Notes: generated by a model not told the origin, from the letters alone. A stretch of 64,000 nucleotides of DNA from Paramacrobiotus metropolitanus (GCF_019649055.1 NW_026570262.1:62001-126000), one strand, 5' to 3'. Shown: positions 42,325 to 54,362, numbered from the stretch's first letter. Numbers and translations are program-made.

Positions 42325-43310
42325 CTCTAACTGTTTCCGCGCAAATTTTGTGGGAAGTTGAGACGAACCGCAGTGCGATTTAATTTTTAAAGTAAATATA
42401 TACTTCTATACCAGGAACAGTTTCATACGTTGATGAAGATTTTTTCGCAAGTAAAGCGTATACAAGCCAGAAAGAAATGTATGTAGTATACCAGTAAATT
42501 AAGCAGTAATCACAAAAATTTCTGCCAAATAAAACATCAACTGCCAATACTCTCGGCAAAACGGTCAAGAAATTCCTTTTTAAATAATTTCTAATTAACC
42601 GTGTACCTCGTCTGGATTAGTATTCGCTGACCGAAGAAGTACGAATAACCGGGGATCCGAAATTACAAACGGGATCGACGGTTCCCCGGCGGTTTTCCGA
42701 TACTGTGCAAGAAAAACCGATTATGATGCGGGATTTTTCATAGTCATGCTTAGATTTCGTAATATTAAGTTTACTTGGCTGTTTCATCCTTTACCTTTTA
42801 CCAATGTATTAGACTTCAAGCGTAGGTAATTAACGCGAACGACAAATTGTCGCATAATGTAAAATCGCGGTATAAAAAATTGCGAGGATTTCAGCAAGTC
42901 AACGATTACGCAAATGAAGCTAATCGTCGCAAATGAAGCTAATCGTTGCGACTTTTCGCCGTCACAGTGACACTTTGCGTCTTCCACCAGCGCATTGAAA
43001 ACTGAAAAGCAACGTTGCACCGACGGGCGCATTCCTGCGCCGGATCTAACAATGCCCAACGTACGACGATGTACGACCTCGCACCGCCCCGGTGTTTCCG
43101 TTCGGCCTATCAGGACACCGGTTGCCCCGTTGTAAACTCGAACCGGCGTTGTACGTACAACTGCGCAATGCGCCACCGGGAGGATCATAATTTTATCGGA
43201 GAATTATTTATTAAACCTGCGTTTTTCCGGAGAAAGCTGGTAAACACACATACCAATCAAGCAGCAAAATTATGGAAATTGGCATACAAAAAATGGCAGA
43301 CATAGCGATG
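42325..43310. repeat. Array repeat R, copy 1
   Basis: About 1 kb with clear similarity to 48315-49270 and partly to 58905-59170. The best conserved core reads GCACCGACGGGCGCATTCCT near 43018. Short frames here (43015-43305) are not conserved as protein, so it is probably non-coding. It marks the start of each tandem block. Confidence 0.75.
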
Positions 43311-43439
43311 GTGACCTCTTATCGCGTAATAAAATCGAATACGAGTACAAAACGTATAATTTTGTAATTCTGTAATTTTAACAAAAATTAGTCGGCTGGT
43401 AATTAAATCACAAGTACTAGTAATAATATCCGCAAAAAT

Positions 43440-43700
43440 TGTAAATCCGTGTAAATATGCATTGCCCGCCAGTAACCATATACCGCGCGGTGGGAGACCG
43501 AAATTGAGACTAGATGTTGCAGTAAACGAGTCGTATACGAAACATCGAGCGCTCGCGCTTCCCCGACCTGGTTCACCCAAGTTTAATATTATGACAACAA
43601 CGTCCCGCATAACCGGCACAGTCGGTCCAAAAACACGCCTCGCTGTCTGTTACCAGTTACAGTACGCGTTAGTCACCGGCTGTTGGCATTCTTGGTTTTC
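43440..43700. repeat. Array repeat E, copy 1
   Basis: Similar to about 54550-54830, including an ACCGCGCGGTG core and a shared TGTTGGCATTCTTGGTTT. It lies between repeat R and the truncated bZIP copy in the tandem block. Confidence 0.7.
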
Positions 43701-43933
43701 TTATCAGTTGGAGCAAGAGTCAAAAAACGTGCCGGCTTATCTGTGTACGTAAACCTGTGGTGTTGAGCGTTGACTTATGATCGAACATGCCGGTCTGGAT
43801 TATCTTTTCGTCGAGCTGGAGTTTGTACTTGATGTTGAGTAACTACAGAGTACGAGCAGCATTTGCTGACCTTTTCACCTGTACTTACATAAATTCACAA
43901 ACTCATATCCTCACGCCGATGCGCTCCACATCA

Positions 43934-45115
43934 TCACAGCGGATTATTTCGAGCCGGCTTCACCATGCTGCAGTGCGAGCATAAATGCAGGGTGATACTG
44001 GAGCCGTTGATGTACAGACAAATCCCGCCGATCTCCTTGGCCTGCTCCTTCTTGGCCGTCTTCTCGTCCTGGGCGCTGCCGCTGATCTGCCGCAGGATAC
44101 TGCGCCCGTCCAGACGCAGGCCCTGCTCGGCGCGGCCGTCCTTGTTGAAGAAGGGGGCGTTCTGCAGGTACTGCAGCAAATCCACCACGGACTGCTGCGA
44201 CTTGACCAGACTGCGCAGGTAGGCCGCGTCCTCCCGCAGGCGGTCCAGTTGGGCGCGCGCCTCCCGCATGTCGCGCTCCATCGTCTCCGCTTCCGCTTTC
44301 AGGTCCATGCACTCGGTGATGAGAGTCTCTTCGCGCTGCTTCTTCTTCCGACGGAGCTCGCGGGCGGCCACCGCCGATGTGGACACGGATCTGCAATGCA
44401 GAAAAAAATTACGATTAATTTACTGTGCATTTATGCATATTCCGCTTGCACATGCAACAGCAAATGGCATTACCATCGTAACATGCAGCCACAACTCTAC
44501 AGTTTCCCTCTTAAAATGCGTGCGTGTTCATGTGGCTGTTGCTGTAACGGTCCCGAAAACGAAGTATTTACAAAACAACTTCCGAAATTGTGATTACGAT
44601 CTTTTCAGCCATGAAAAAACCGCGGTAAATTATTGGACAATAAGTGAAAACGCGGAACTGATTGGGAAGTTTTCTACACATGCAGCTTCGTTGAATTACT
44701 CGAAAATTAACACGTTTTCTCCAGGTTTTGGAAGCTTAAGCAGCAGATATAAGAAAAACCCCGGCAAATTATTACGCAATTAGCATAAAAATTATTCACC
44801 AAAATTACTCACTATATTAAAAATTATTTACTAAATTGCTCACTAAAAGTTAGGAAATCTTGAAAAATTTTGCACAAAAGTTTCGAATATTTTCAAGACA
44901 GTAAGCAGCATTTAAGGACTTACACGTCGCGGCGCTGTCGCTTGGCATCTTCGAGATCGGCAAACGGCACGGTAGGAATCTTCGGCAAGGACGGCAATCC
45001 GGCATCCTCTCCACATCGCGTCGCGTCATCTTCCGTCGTACAATATCCGTCGGCCCGACTCGGCACCCGGTTATCCGCGGCATGATCACTCTCATCCGTC
45101 CCCGACCGACTAGCC
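43934..45115 (-). pseudogene. 5'-truncated bZIP copy 3
   Basis: Exon 2 (43934-44390) is open over the basic region, zipper and CLYINGSSITLHLCSHC tail, but the last residues are replaced after CSHCS. The 3' end of exon 1 survives at 44924 to about 45115 with a good GTAAGT donor, and joins in frame through AKRQRRDV. Upstream of that it has an internal deletion relative to the parent (about 34 nt), and similarity ends at a CCCCGACCG hairpin near 45100. The parent's acidic N-terminus and any in-frame ATG are missing. If expressed from another start, it would be a bZIP-only protein. Confidence 0.8.
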
Positions 45116-45123
45116 GGTCGGGG
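45100..45123. repeat. 24-bp hairpin at the truncation breakpoint of bZIP copy 3
   Basis: The perfect 9-nt arms CCCCGACCG and CGGTCGGGG flank a 6-nt loop, exactly where similarity to bZIP exon 1 ends. Confidence 0.85.
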
Positions 45124-45922
45124 TCAAAGAAAAGCCGGTCGGACAGCGTGGAAAATTATTATTGTGGCTTTCTTTGCTATTAATGCACCAATTCAAGTAG
45201 GTGCACTTTATATTAGTAATTTGCTCGTGTTAAATGTTAATTCGAGCGAATCTTTCAGTTGAATTGCTGACGTTTATGCAGGAGTTGCCCGCGAGTTGCT
45301 TTAAGTGTCGCAACACACATTTTTGAACCTTGATTTTATAATTTCTTTATATTTTCTGTTCACTTAATTAAAAAGAATATCTTCGTAAATCTGTTAGCAG
45401 CACCGACTGATTTAAGATTTGCCTCGCAGCGTGAAGGAGGCAGGAATTAAATGCATATACAATAAGGACGCCGACGTGTAGAATTGATTTTCATATTTTT
45501 ATATAACAAGCTCCAGATAATATCGTACTGCTTCGTTTTATTAGTCGTACATCAGCGCATCAGTGCGCGGTACAAATCGGCTTCGTAGTGAAGCTACCAA
45601 CGGGACGTTACAAACCGTTAATGCAGAAAACGTGGGTGTGTCGTCAAAATCGTCAAGCATTCTCGAAGCAACGCAAGGAGGTGAAGCCGACCAGGAAACA
45701 ATAACAATGGAAAAGATATGCCGGTAATCGTACAAAAAAACAACACAAAAAAAAACAGTGTAAATGTCAACAAATACAGTTTCGAAAAGTAACTGCAAAA
45801 AAGACAGCTCATCTGGCGCAAAAAAGACAGGGCAATCGTGGTAAGAAAGTAAAAAAATAAAGAGTAAAACAATTACCACACGCCAATTCAAAAATGCCCT
45901 TTGTCCGCCATGCCGGTCTACT

Positions 45923-46728
45923 TCAGTTAACGCCGTGGAGCTGCTTGTAGTACTGCATATCGTTGTATGCCATGCCGAGGTGACCCAAGGAGGCCAGCGT
46001 GAAGTCGAATCGGCGGGCTTGCACGGCGGCCATGTTCTGCAGCAACTTCAGAATCTGGTTGTTCTGAGCAATCACCTGGTTGTTCTGGACGATGACCTGG
46101 CCCATCTGGGCCTCCACCTGGCCCATGCGGGTCTCCAGGGCCCCCATCCGGTTCTCCACCAGGCCCATCCGGTTCCCGAAGACGCCCATGCGGGTCTCGA
46201 ACGCCGCCAGCGCCTCTCCCAACGCCTGGAAGTGCTGCTCGTTGCCCTTCAGGGTGCCGACTGCCTCCTCCAGCACCTTCTCAATGGCCTCCATGCGTTC
46301 AGACGCCCACTTGTAGTGCTCCGTGTTGCGCTCCTTGGCCTCCGCGAACTCCTTGTAGAAACAGTAACGGGTGATGCCCGCCTCCTGGTGCAGGACCTCC
46401 AGCTGAGCCCGTTGCTGCTTCAGCGCCCAGCGAACGCGATCCATTTCCGCCGCGGCCTCCTCCGGCTGCATCCCGTTCAGCGCCGTGAGCTTTCCTCGAG
46501 AGCCGTCCAGGGCCTTGGTGGCCTTCGGCAGCTCGACTTCCAGCTGGAAGAAGTGCTGGATCAGCGTCGGCTCGTCCACCACCTGGCAAATTGAGCGAAT
46601 TCTGGTTAACTCTGCGTATTTAACCCCATTTGAAAAGTAAAGGCAACGTGACACCGGCGCCTTACCATTTCTTCTGTTTCCGGCTGCACTGCCTCCGTCT
46701 GACAGGCGTTGTCAATGCGACCGGCCAT
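45923..46728 (-). CDS. Unrecognised coiled-coil protein, copy 3 (intact)
   Basis: Two exons, 46666-46728 and 45923-46582 (donor ATG/GTAAGG, acceptor GCCAG/GTGG, phase 0), give 240 residues. Exon 1 encodes MAGRIDNACQTEAVQPETEEM. Exon 2 begins VVDEPTLIQHFFQLEVELPKA, is rich in Glu, Gln, Ala and Leu, and contains six consecutive heptads of the form (V/L)xxRMGx (FGNRMGL, VENRMGA, LETRMGQ, VEAQMGQ, VIVQNNQ, VIAQNNQ). That predicts a parallel coiled coil. The C-terminus is LGHLGMAYNDMQYYKQLHGVN. There is no signal peptide or membrane helix. An AATAAA signal lies about 380 nt downstream (near 45540). No known family is recognised. The near-identity to 61652-62464 and the intact frame in both suggest function or recent gene conversion. 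Confidence 0.75.
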
Positions 46729-48314
46729 CTTTGATCCTCACCTAAGCGTATAAACAAGCGGTAGCGTCATTGAAGATCTTTCTCTACGTACAAAAACAGA
46801 TACCTAACTAAGCAAAACGTATGGGTATGTTTCTTGCGTTATGCATTGCCGCAAGATGATAACAAAATTACGAAGTGCAGAAGCCATAAGTCGGAAGCCA
46901 TCAGTTATCACACCACTATACCACAGGTCCACAGCATATTATAGCCACGAAATAATCTCAGAGATGGAAGAAAAAAGAAACTGAAACTTCCTCGCTTGTC
47001 GTAATATGTGCTCGTTACATCGTTTAAATGACGGTTTTTGAATTACATGTACAAGTGAAAATGTTTGAATTACATGTACAGCTGGTCTCGTATTTGAAAT
47101 TTAAGAACGTTGACTCCAGTGAATAAACTGGCCGCTTTCACATTAATAAATTGGTCCCTTTTCATTACACCGATCACTGCATCTCCAGACTTACAATACG
47201 AATATACAAAGTACCATAGTATTAAACCAGTGATCACGCTGCTTACAACGCCCTCAAATTTTGATTACCAACAAAATACGACTGCCATCAAATACGCTCA
47301 TATCAAAGAAGCAAATTAAACAAATTTCGATGGATAAAAAAATTTAAAAACTAGCGGCTCATAAAACAGATATTATCGCTAAAACTCTGTTGACCATGGG
47401 TACAGTACCGACAGTATGATGCGCTTCACACTCACACTTGATTTCGATCGATCAGAGGAAGGAGCCAATTCAGACCACGTAAGAGCCGATTAAACCTACA
47501 AAAACGGACAGCTGCTTGATCTAAAACAGCGAATAAAGGCATCTAGGTACATGTATTTTGCAATCATTTCCGAATGGCTGAACTATCGCCTACTCGCCTA
47601 TCGTAGATTCTAAATCAATGGTACAGCAACGGCGTAAGTTCGTTCTCAAGATTGACGCGCACTGTGAACACTATAGTGCTGCATCCCTGCGTCAATATCT
47701 GACTACTGATTTTATTGTATCATTTCAGCTGTTAACGGGGAAAAACTCAGAAAACGTTAAATCAAAAGCAAAGTCTAAACATTACGCGCTTCCCTTGGGC
47801 TCACCCTGCCATCGCTACAGTACAGTACTGGCTAAATTGATGAAGTGATGGCAAAATCAAGTATTATTGCGGACTGAAAACCTTTAATTATCGTAGTGTA
47901 GTTAGAAGGTGAAGGGAATCCGCTTGCACGATGACGTCAGAACAGCACGCGCTCCAAGTATCCTGAGGACCTTGAGGAGCCAACGGCGGACCACTGCAAA
48001 ACGCAAGAAAATGATTAGCTGACAATTAATTTTGGTATTGAAGCAACTTGTACCTTATTCGAACTTATTCCGCGCTTGTAAAAAATTTTTCCCGATATTC
48101 GACGCGCGTGATTAGTTGTTAAAAATTAGCGATGCAAGGTGAGACGTTAACGAGAACCCAAAGTGAACGAGCGCGACTGAAATGCGAGGTCGGAATAAAA
48201 TTAGGAGGACACATTAGCTTCCCTGTACTTTCTCAAATTACGCGGATGTCTTAGAACAGAGTTAGCGCTAATCCTAACAGAATTAGCAGCCAGTACAGGT
48301 TTTCAGGCACATGC
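46729..48314. other. Upstream flank of the coiled-coil gene; duplicated, no gene
   Basis: Matches 62465-63990 with many substitutions and small gaps. Short frames are not conserved between the two copies, so it is probably promoter plus spacer. Confidence 0.5.
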
Positions 48315-49270
48315 GCTTAACTGTCCCGCGCAAATTTTACGGGAAAATCAACTGAACGATAACGCGAACGATTCCTATCAGAATCGACGAACTGCGATGT
48401 AGTTTCTCAAAGAAAGACAGTTTTATTTTTTATACGTTAATAAACATTTGCACAAAAAAGCGTAAACGATCCAGAATACCAGACCAGTATCACAAAATTT
48501 CAGCCAAATAAAACATCGTCTGCCGATATACTATTCTATAGGGAAAACTAGACAAAGTCTGAAAATTTCCTTTTTAATTAATTTCTAATTGACCATCTGT
48601 CTCGACAGGATCAGCATCCACTTACCGATGGAATAAAAATACCGGGAATCCGAAATTGCAAACGAGAACGACGGTTCCTCGGCGGTTCTCCGACAACCTG
48701 CAAGAAAAACCAATTGTGATGCGGGATTTTCACGGTCACGCTTAGATTACGCAATACAGTATCAAGCTGCTTCACTGTTTCATCCTTTACCTTTTACCAA
48801 TGTCTGAAGTTTAACTTCAAGCGTAGTTTTCGAAATAGCTAATTAAATAACGACAAAGACAAATTATCGGAAAAGTAAAATGTGGCATAAAATGTGCGGG
48901 GAATTCAGCAAGTCGACAACTACACGAATGACGTTATCGTAGCGATTTTCGCCGTCGACCGGTCGCGTCTTCCACCAGCGCATTGAAAGTCAACGTTGCA
49001 CCGACGGGCGCATTCCTGCGCCGGAATTAACAATGCCCAACGTACGATGGTGTACGACCTCGCACCGCCCCGGTGCTTCCGTCCCACCTATCAGGTCATC
49101 CGATGCCCCGTTTTAAACTGGAACCGGTGTTGTACGTACAACTACCCAATGTGCCACCGGACTAATTGTTTACCGGGGAATTATTTTTTAAAATTTCACT
49201 TCTCCGGGGAAAGTAAAGGCATAATTAAGCAGCAAAATTAAGAAATTCGACGTACATAATTAGGAAAACA
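48315..49270. repeat. Array repeat R, copy 2
   Basis: The second copy of the 42325-43310 repeat. It includes the same TTTCATCCTTTACCTTTTAC stretch near 48778 and the GCACCGACGGGCGCATTCCT core near 48999. Confidence 0.75.
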
Positions 49271-51207
49271 TAACGCTTGTGACCTTTATCGCGTGTGGAA
49301 AACGACCACAAAATGTATAATTCTGTAAACAATTTAAATAAAATTAGTGGGCTGATAAATAAATTAATTACCTATTGTGTACCCGATATTAGCCAATAGC
49401 TTTGTACAAAATTTAACGATTTTGCAGTATTAGTCGGTTTGGATGTACGGTATCTGATTTTTTATTAGTAAATTTAATATTTATTAGTAAATTAAAAAAT
49501 CGCCAGCGCCTTGTATGCCATTACGAGATTAATTTTACTTTTAATTGCCTTGGAAGGAGCGCTCGAATGTCTGGCAGGTTGTCTGGCGCAATAACGTTGC
49601 ACTGTAAAATCAGCCAGCGTCGTCTTCGCGCGCGCCGTGACCCAGTTGTTTGGCGTGACGCCAGGAAGAATTCTTCGCTTTTCGAGTTTCGAATGCGGTG
49701 CCTGGCCAGATCGCTGCTTGCCATTTCCTTGAAAATGTCGCATTTTTGGATGCCTATGCTAATGCAGGCAGGTCGTTTGTGCATGTAAAAAATAAGAAAA
49801 CAAGAATAAAAATAAGAAAATGGAAAGAAAACCTAAGAAAAAATAAGAAAAGTGTGCAATTAAAACTGTAACCGCATACAGCCTTAAAAGTCTCCATGTG
49901 GAGTTTGGCTACTGTTGGTTCGATAATAATAATAATAATAAATAATAATACAGCATGCTGTACGCTTTACATATGTATAAAGTGATTATTAATACGAGCA
50001 CTACCACCTTCTTAAATTAAAGTAAAATGTAATAATTTATAAATATCTAACGATTTTATAGCAAGCTATTTTGGAAAACGTACTTAACCGAAATTCGTAA
50101 ACGTGCTGATTAGTTGACAGTCTAGGAAAAAGTGCCGGACAAAGTTCACAGTAAACACAGAGAAACGTAATTGTACCGTATTTTTGGAGATAATTATTAC
50201 CATTAAAGTAGAAAGTTTGCAATTAATAAAGCTACATGTACAGCAAGCAATTCCAATAATATGCAAGTATGTATGTACAATATACAGTAAGTTCATCATT
50301 AATTGTGGAAACCCACAGCTGCATTGCACACTCCTGCATATACCTCGTATATGCGCGTGCTGTACATCGTGTAATTAATAGCATGATAGGTATTAGGTAC
50401 AATCTGCGTAATTTTTGAATGGTATTTTGCTTGGAAAAAACCTTATAAATTGAAAAAATTTTAATACATAGATATGAATCTGTTACCATATTAATGATCA
50501 TATTAATAATCACTGTCTAATGTTTATGTTATTTTTAATTTGTCAGACATTCCAATATTTTAATTGAATATATTGAAATCCGTTGTGTTTGTCAATTATT
50601 AAGCACCAAAATTCGTTTAGCAAACATTTATTAATAAAAATAATACTATTGTTGATAAAAATATTTAATGCATTTTGCGACAAATGGATAATTAACGCCC
50701 GCATCGAGAATAATTATGAGTAGAGCCCGTCTGTAGACTGTAGAGGTATTTACTTACGAACATTATTATGTGGATCGGCATATAATGTAATATACTGCAA
50801 ATCCCGGGCCGGACTCCCAGCCCAGCGTCCATCCACAGGTAATAGGTACCCATTCCTCTGGTTACAGTCTTTCCGTAACCACAATAACGTATGCTCGGTG
50901 GGGACCAAGTGTGTGGCGATGAACTGATGGGAAAACCGGGACAGAATGGCGGAGGTTCCATGTATTTTGATAACAGACACGGCGCTTCCACGGAAACAGA
51001 TAACGTAGCATTTTTATTTGATACTGTGATCAACAATATCATAGTGCGTGCAACAAATGATCAACAATATCAAGAATCCGTATTAACTACAAGCATCGCA
51101 CATATGTACCATGCATTTGGAATCATCAGAAAACGAGGATAATTTCTGCAGTAAGTACGTTAGCGATCTGCGTACAGCAGTACATAAATACTCGTATACA
51201 AAAATAC
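49271..51207. other. AT-rich spacer, no supported gene
   Basis: Contains an AAT microsatellite near 49929-49952 and AT-rich sequence. A GC-richer stretch at about 49500-49790 is open in two minus frames and one plus frame, but none has splice or family support. Confidence 0.4.
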
Positions 51208-51640
51208 TGTAACAGTGGCCTATCTGGCTACTGTTCTAGTGGGGTGGCGATCAGCCTTTACCACGATTAAACGGCTGTTGGTGTGAAAGGTGGCACGGCC
51301 GGCAACGATGCTGGCCGAGGACGCTCTTACAGATGTAACGCAATTACACAGGTGGCTCCGATTGGGATGACACAGGTTCATCCCAAGCGGTCAAACACAA
51401 CAACGTAACTCAAGGCATGTTTAATGACAAGGCGTTCAAGAAACGGAGCAAGGTTGTTAGCAAGGGTTCCAGCAAGAGGAACAATCAAGTAGATGCAAGC
51501 TGTAGCAAGCTGAGCACAAGACTGAATTCTAGAAATTCATGAGAAAGGAAACTAGCCGGTAACGGGGACACAAATTCATAACGCGATGGAATGAATCATG
51601 ACTGGGCGGTCTTATCGTTCGTACAAATACTATCGCTACA
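51208..51640 (-). repeat. 3' LTR of the minus-strand element
   Basis: 433 bp, matching 53930-54362 apart from C/T, C/T and G/A differences. Confidence 0.9.
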
Positions 51641-51871
51641 TCCTCACGGTAGCGATGAGATATGTCTCATCAAGACAACAAAACGAAAAGACGTAGGAAA
51701 ACAGGAAAACAAAGCGTTAGGAATTAGTAAACAATAGAACACAATGGTCCGGGATGATCCTTAACGTACGGCGTGGTGGTCCCTCGTTGAACTACCACGA
51801 GTCCATCCGGCGATCGGAACGATCCTACAGTCAGGTTCCGCTGAGAATGTCCGGGATTGGGAAGGGGTCCC

Positions 51872-52417
51872 TCACGGTCCGGAAATTTTCCGCGTTCTTC
51901 CGGCGGCGTGGGAGGGTTTGGGTGTATCGGCAAAATTTAATGTAGCTGTGGGTATGTTTAGCCTGTGCGGGTTGCTAAACATCATCTGATAGAATGGAGA
52001 ATTGCTAATATACTCCAGTGTAGAATTAAGACCATCGACTGTAAGTTCGCGTTTAGCCGGTCTGGGCGATAATGTACTCGGAATCTCTGGATCTGTGTGA
52101 CGTACAGCCACTGAAGCAAGCGTCTGTGAGGATTGTGCGGTTGTTTCATTGTCCTGTCTGCACTGTGTGGGGGCACATAATGTACTCGTACTGTCCGCAT
52201 TAATATGCGATAATTTTTCCAATAACTGCATTCTGGCTTTTGTTTGCGGTGTAATATTCGTTTCGGAATCAATCGAGCAATTTGGCACAGTTGAAGTCGT
52301 AACATCGTTGACACAGTTGTTAATGTAAGGCGTATGAGGCTGAAACAATTTAGCTGTACCCAGATTTTGGCGTTGTTCCGTTAATATTCGTGAACATCGT
52401 GCTGCGGAAGCATTCAC
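51872..52417 (-). CDS. LTR-element ORF2, unrecognised Thr/Ser/Pro-rich protein
   Basis: An open frame of about 180 residues with no in-frame ATG at its start (it begins at a GTG and is open farther upstream). It lies downstream of, and in a different frame from, the larger frame at 52495-53259, suggesting frameshifting or a second initiation. It contains KARMQLLEKLSHIN and ISNSPFYQMMFSNPHRL but no protease, polymerase or zinc-knuckle motif. It may be a gag remnant. Confidence 0.45.
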   Translation of the reverse strand: MNASAARCSRILTEQRQNLGTAKLFQPHTPYINNCVNDVTTSTVPNCSIDSETNITPQTKARMQLLEKLSHINADSTSTLCAPTQCRQDNETTAQSSQTLASVAVRHTDPEIPSTLSPRPAKRELTVDGLNSTLEYISNSPFYQMMFSNPHRLNIPTATLNFADTPKPSHAAGRTRKISGP

Positions 52418-52494
52418 ACGATCAGCGTAAAATGTACTTTCAGTGATAGTGTAAAATACGAGAGGATATACTCATGTCCATAAGGACCTCCTTT

Positions 52495-53259
52495 TTATAC
52501 TCGTTCAACCTTTTTCCTTGTTGACTGTTCCAGAAGGAATTTCCCTTCCGCCATACCATCTGTTCTACAAACCCATCGTATTGTTTTTTGAACGTTGGCC
52601 TTAATATCGTCAGGGCAAATACGCGTTATAGTATGCTTGTCATCGCAGCTAAAATTCTTACATTCGCCATACGAATGGAAAAAATCATAACATTTCGGGC
52701 AAAATAATTTTCCGTTATTCAATCTGTAACTGTCGAAATCTATGTATTTCGGATGTACCTTTTTATTTACGTCGAAAGTTTTGCGATTGTAATATTTCGT
52801 GTGGTCACACTTACGCAAATTACAGCGATATCGCAAAGAATAAGGTTCAGTGCTGCGCGCACTATCGGGCGTGTAACTGCGGTACGGCTCACGGTAATAT
52901 GTCCGATCGCTCTCGGACGAGTGATTGCGAATTTCCCGGTAATGTGAACTCTCCTTTTCATTACTGTAAGTACTTTCACGCGAGTAGGGACGGTGTTGTG
53001 AACGATACCGTTCTGTACGTGCACGGTCACGGTCTGCACTGGGCGACCGGTGCTCTCTGTAATGTTCACTGCGTAAGTCATTGCGGCGCGGGCTGGATGA
53101 CTGGCGGTTATCTGAATCGCTGGAATCACAGTAATATTTGTGGCGATGGTTGCGATAATGTTGTGCATTGTCGGAGGTTGAATTGGGACTGAATGCGCGT
53201 CCAGTTTGGTGCGTACGCTCAGTGGCCGCACCTCTTCGCTGTGTATTCCCAAGCATCAT
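52495..53259 (-). CDS. LTR-element ORF1, Arg/Ser/Tyr-rich Cys-rich protein
   Basis: The frame starts with two ATGs (53259) near the 5' LTR and gives 254 residues. The first 140 residues are a low-complexity domain rich in Arg, Ser, Tyr, Glu and His (e.g. EHYREHRSPSADRDRARTER), like SR-type or RNA-condensing regions. The rest has conserved-looking Cys/His pairs (CNLRKCDH, CPKCYDFFHSYGECKNFSC, then DDKHTITRIC), probably a zinc-binding fold unlike the CCHC knuckle of ordinary gag. It is likely an RNA-packaging protein of the element. I know no family with this arrangement. Confidence 0.6.
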   Translation of the reverse strand: MMLGNTQRRGAATERTHQTGRAFSPNSTSDNAQHYRNHRHKYYCDSSDSDNRQSSSPRRNDLRSEHYREHRSPSADRDRARTERYRSQHRPYSRESTYSNEKESSHYREIRNHSSESDRTYYREPYRSYTPDSARSTEPYSLRYRCNLRKCDHTKYYNRKTFDVNKKVHPKYIDFDSYRLNNGKLFCPKCYDFFHSYGECKNFSCDDKHTITRICPDDIKANVQKTIRWVCRTDGMAEGKFLLEQSTRKKVERV

Positions 53260-53929
53260 GTTCTGTTCTGCAGCTCTCTTTAACTGGGCGTTAGTATCTG
53301 TAATTTTGCAGGCCGGTTGGGGAAGGAATACAGGCTGGACAGCAGACGTTGTTCTTGGGCTGTATATGATTAATTTCGGCAGGGAAGACGCGCTGGCAAG
53401 CTTATCTTTACAGTGTTATAATATAGACGGCTATGTTAATAAATCTGCTGAGATTCCACTGAACTGTTGGACCGAGACCAGTAATGTTTTCTCTGAGCTC
53501 AGGCAGTCTCTTGTGTACTGCAGGGTGCAGACCAGGAAGTTTTGGCGCGAACCAGACCACGGCGGCACAGCGGCGCCGGGTGACAACGGTAATATAACGG
53601 TTAGCCAAAGCGGCGAACGGCGAACAAATAATGCAGCAAAAATTATTTTTCTATATTCGCAGTTTTAAGATTTTCTGATAAAATGGCATCGTAACAGGAA
53701 CAGTGATATTAACTAATTTAGCGTTCGGAAAATTAATATAAAACTTTGATGTTATTAATGTATCAAGACCGAAAAAAACAAATCTCACTGCATCAACGGA
53801 CACAGTAAACACTCACGAAACGGCGATCCGTTCCGGGACTTCCGCTGGTTGGTGTGGGAAGTGGTGATATTATGGAAATTGCTGGTATATGCAGGCGTCC
53901 AGGTGGAATGGTTCTTTACAGGAGCGCCA

Positions 53930-54362
53930 TGTAACAGTGGCCTATCTGGCTACTGTTCTAGTGGGGTGGCGATCAGCCTTTACCACGATTAAACGGCTGT
54001 TGGTGTGAAAGGTGGCACGGCCGGCAACGATGCTGGCCGAGGACGCTCTTACAGATGTAACGCAATTACACAGGTGGCTCCGACTGGGATGACACAGGTT
54101 CATCCCAAGCGGTCAAACACAACAACGTAACTCAAGGCATGTTTAATGACAAGGCGTTCAAGAAACGGAGCAAGGTTGTTAGCAAGGGTTTCAGCAAGAG
54201 GAACAATCAAGTAGATGCAAGCTGTAGCAAGCTGAGCACAAGACTGAATTCTAGAAATTCATGAGAAAGGAAACTAGCCGGTAACGGGGACACAAATTCA
54301 TAACGCGATGGAATGAATCATAACTGGGCGGTCTTATCGTTCGTACAAATACTATCGCTACA
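53930..54362 (-). repeat. 5' LTR of the minus-strand element
   Basis: 433 bp, next to the TGGCGCT primer-binding site (minus strand, about 53922-53929). Confidence 0.9.

Larger units (their letters stand above)
43780..47930. repeat. Tandem block unit C (truncated bZIP + coiled-coil gene)
   Basis: It matches 59370-63990 in order and orientation: a shared left end with GAACATGCCGGTCTGGAT, the truncated bZIP copy, a spacer, the coiled-coil gene and its upstream flank. Introns and flanks are clearly diverged, while the coding parts are nearly identical. Confidence 0.85.
51208..54362 (-). mobile_element. Non-autonomous LTR retrotransposon with novel coding content
   Basis: The direct repeats at 51208-51640 and 53930-54362 are each 433 bp, start TG and end CA, and differ at only three positions that I can find. 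ATAC flanks both outer ends (51204-51207 and 54363-54366), a 4-bp target duplication. On the minus strand, TGGCGCT lies just inside the LTR at 53930, as expected of a primer-binding site, so the element is read right to left. The interior of 2.3 kb carries two minus-strand frames and no reverse transcriptase, RNase H or integrase. It must be mobilised by another element. It interrupts the tandem array between repeats R and E. Confidence 0.88.

Noticed and set aside
43015-43305. Frame starting MHRRAHSCAG, repeated at 48996
   Set aside because: The two copies diverge by frame-breaking changes after about 60 residues, so this is repeat R and not a gene.
45935-46594. Antisense Leu/His-rich frame of 219 residues opposite the coiled-coil gene
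   Set aside because: A mirror of the heptad repeats, without start context or splice support. The same holds for 61616-62323.
49492-49784. Overlapping frames on both strands near 49.6 kb
   Set aside because: Open in three frames because of composition. No splice sites or recognisable motifs.
49929-49952. AAT repeat as a CRISPR-like or functional array
   Set aside because: A simple trinucleotide microsatellite in an animal genome.
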